Shown here piece by piece: positions 41,242 to 41,474 of a stretch of DNA of 41,474 nucleotides. A program made the translations under genes and the position numbers. Numbering within the stretch: the first letter of the stretch is position 1; each line of letters begins with the position of its first letter. The notes under the pieces are model-generated. The model was given only the letters and a program-made list of their open reading frames with translations, ran no database searches and was not told where the DNA came from. Source of the DNA: Brevundimonas sp. (GTDB taxonomy: Bacteria > Pseudomonadota > Alphaproteobacteria > Caulobacterales > Caulobacteraceae); contig JAUYAG010000156.1 in NCBI GenBank assembly GCA_030693575.1, forward strand, positions 1 through 41,474. Direction: 5' to 3'.

Positions 41242-41474
41242 CTAATAGCCCGCCGCCCTACGGCTCGCCATGACGGCTCGCCGGCCCGCCTCAGAGAGGT
41301 CTGTCGTACATTGCGCAGCGTCGTAACCGCCGGATGTCCACTCCTGAGGAGAGCCGACCCACCGCGAGGTTTCCGCCGCCTCGTCCACCGCCTTCTGAAG
41401 GCTTCTGATCACGGCGGGCATACCGACTTCGAAGCCACCAGAGTCCATCACCATCTTCGCCTGATCGCCGATCC
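41242..41474 (-). CDS. Partial gene of unknown function
   Basis: This open frame runs in from the right edge and ends in TAG at 41244-41242; 76 codons are visible. The visible part includes IGDQAKMVMDSGGFEVGMP, then SLQKAVDEAAETSRWVGSP and ends ASRRAAGY. An in-frame ATG at 41454 could be the true start, but the coding-like codons before it suggest the gene continues outside. No family is recognised. Confidence 0.5.
   Translation of the reverse strand, partial: IGDQAKMVMDSGGFEVGMPAVIRSLQKAVDEAAETSRWVGSPQEWTSGGYDAAQCTTDLSEAGRRAVMASRRAAGY

Overview
The window reads as chromosomal DNA of a high-GC alphaproteobacterium of the Caulobacterales, most likely Brevundimonas or a close relative (inference). 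The evidence is strongly GC-biased third codon positions, TonB boxes of the EIVVTG/EVVVTG type, a fused-free petABC operon, a division and cell wall (dcw) cluster in the order mraZ-rsmH-ftsL-ftsI-murE-murF-mraY-murD-ftsW-murG, and several palindromic intergenic repeats. No phage, insertion sequence, CRISPR array or rRNA was seen.

Left part (1-12.3 kb). After the tail of a probable Gfo/Idh/MocA oxidoreductase comes a three-gene metal-uptake-like operon: a DUF2946 protein, a TonB-dependent receptor with a MDPP/Met patch, and an Lgt-like membrane domain fused to a TlpA thioredoxin. TrmL lies convergently. petABC encodes a complete cytochrome bc1 complex and ends in a clear terminator. Next are two tandem M28 zinc peptidases (one lipoprotein, one periplasmic), separated by a composite palindromic repeat, then a RidA-like protein translationally coupled to the second peptidase, and an M48 membrane protease.

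Middle part (12.3-27 kb). A minus-strand operon runs fRMsr, SDR, CitE-like lyase, FabH-like synthase and an NTF2-like protein. Divergent from it is a Sel1-repeat protein plus beta-helix protein operon, ended by a terminator next to a CAU-anticodon tRNA. Two SIMPL (DUF541) proteins face each other around a small membrane protein and a heptamer-repeat hairpin. panD and sppA are divergent. They are followed by a small membrane protein, an AmpD/AmiD-like amidase, a small lipoprotein, a ParE-type toxin-antitoxin pair and, divergent from that, the RNase P RNA gene.

Right part (27-41.5 kb). The dcw cluster starts with a promoter overlapped by four 10-bp-spaced MraZ boxes. Translation is tightly coupled from mraZ to murF by 4- to 8-nt overlaps. 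Two unrelated palindromic elements sit inside the cluster (mraY-murD and ftsW-murG); the first supplies murD's ribosome binding site within a hairpin. The cluster stops at murG, without murC, murB, ddl or ftsQAZ. It is followed by an MscS channel, a convergent secreted hypothetical protein, a WecG/TagA glycosyltransferase and a partial unknown gene.

Strongest second-look signals: the MraZ operator-promoter; a two-copy small element whose two stems show compensatory base changes; a heptamer-repeat hairpin that pairs fully only in the plus-strand RNA; a TonB-box-like motif inside a SIMPL protein; the repeat-borne hairpin over the murD ribosome binding site; and an rnpB promoter that overlaps the possible operator of a toxin-antitoxin operon.
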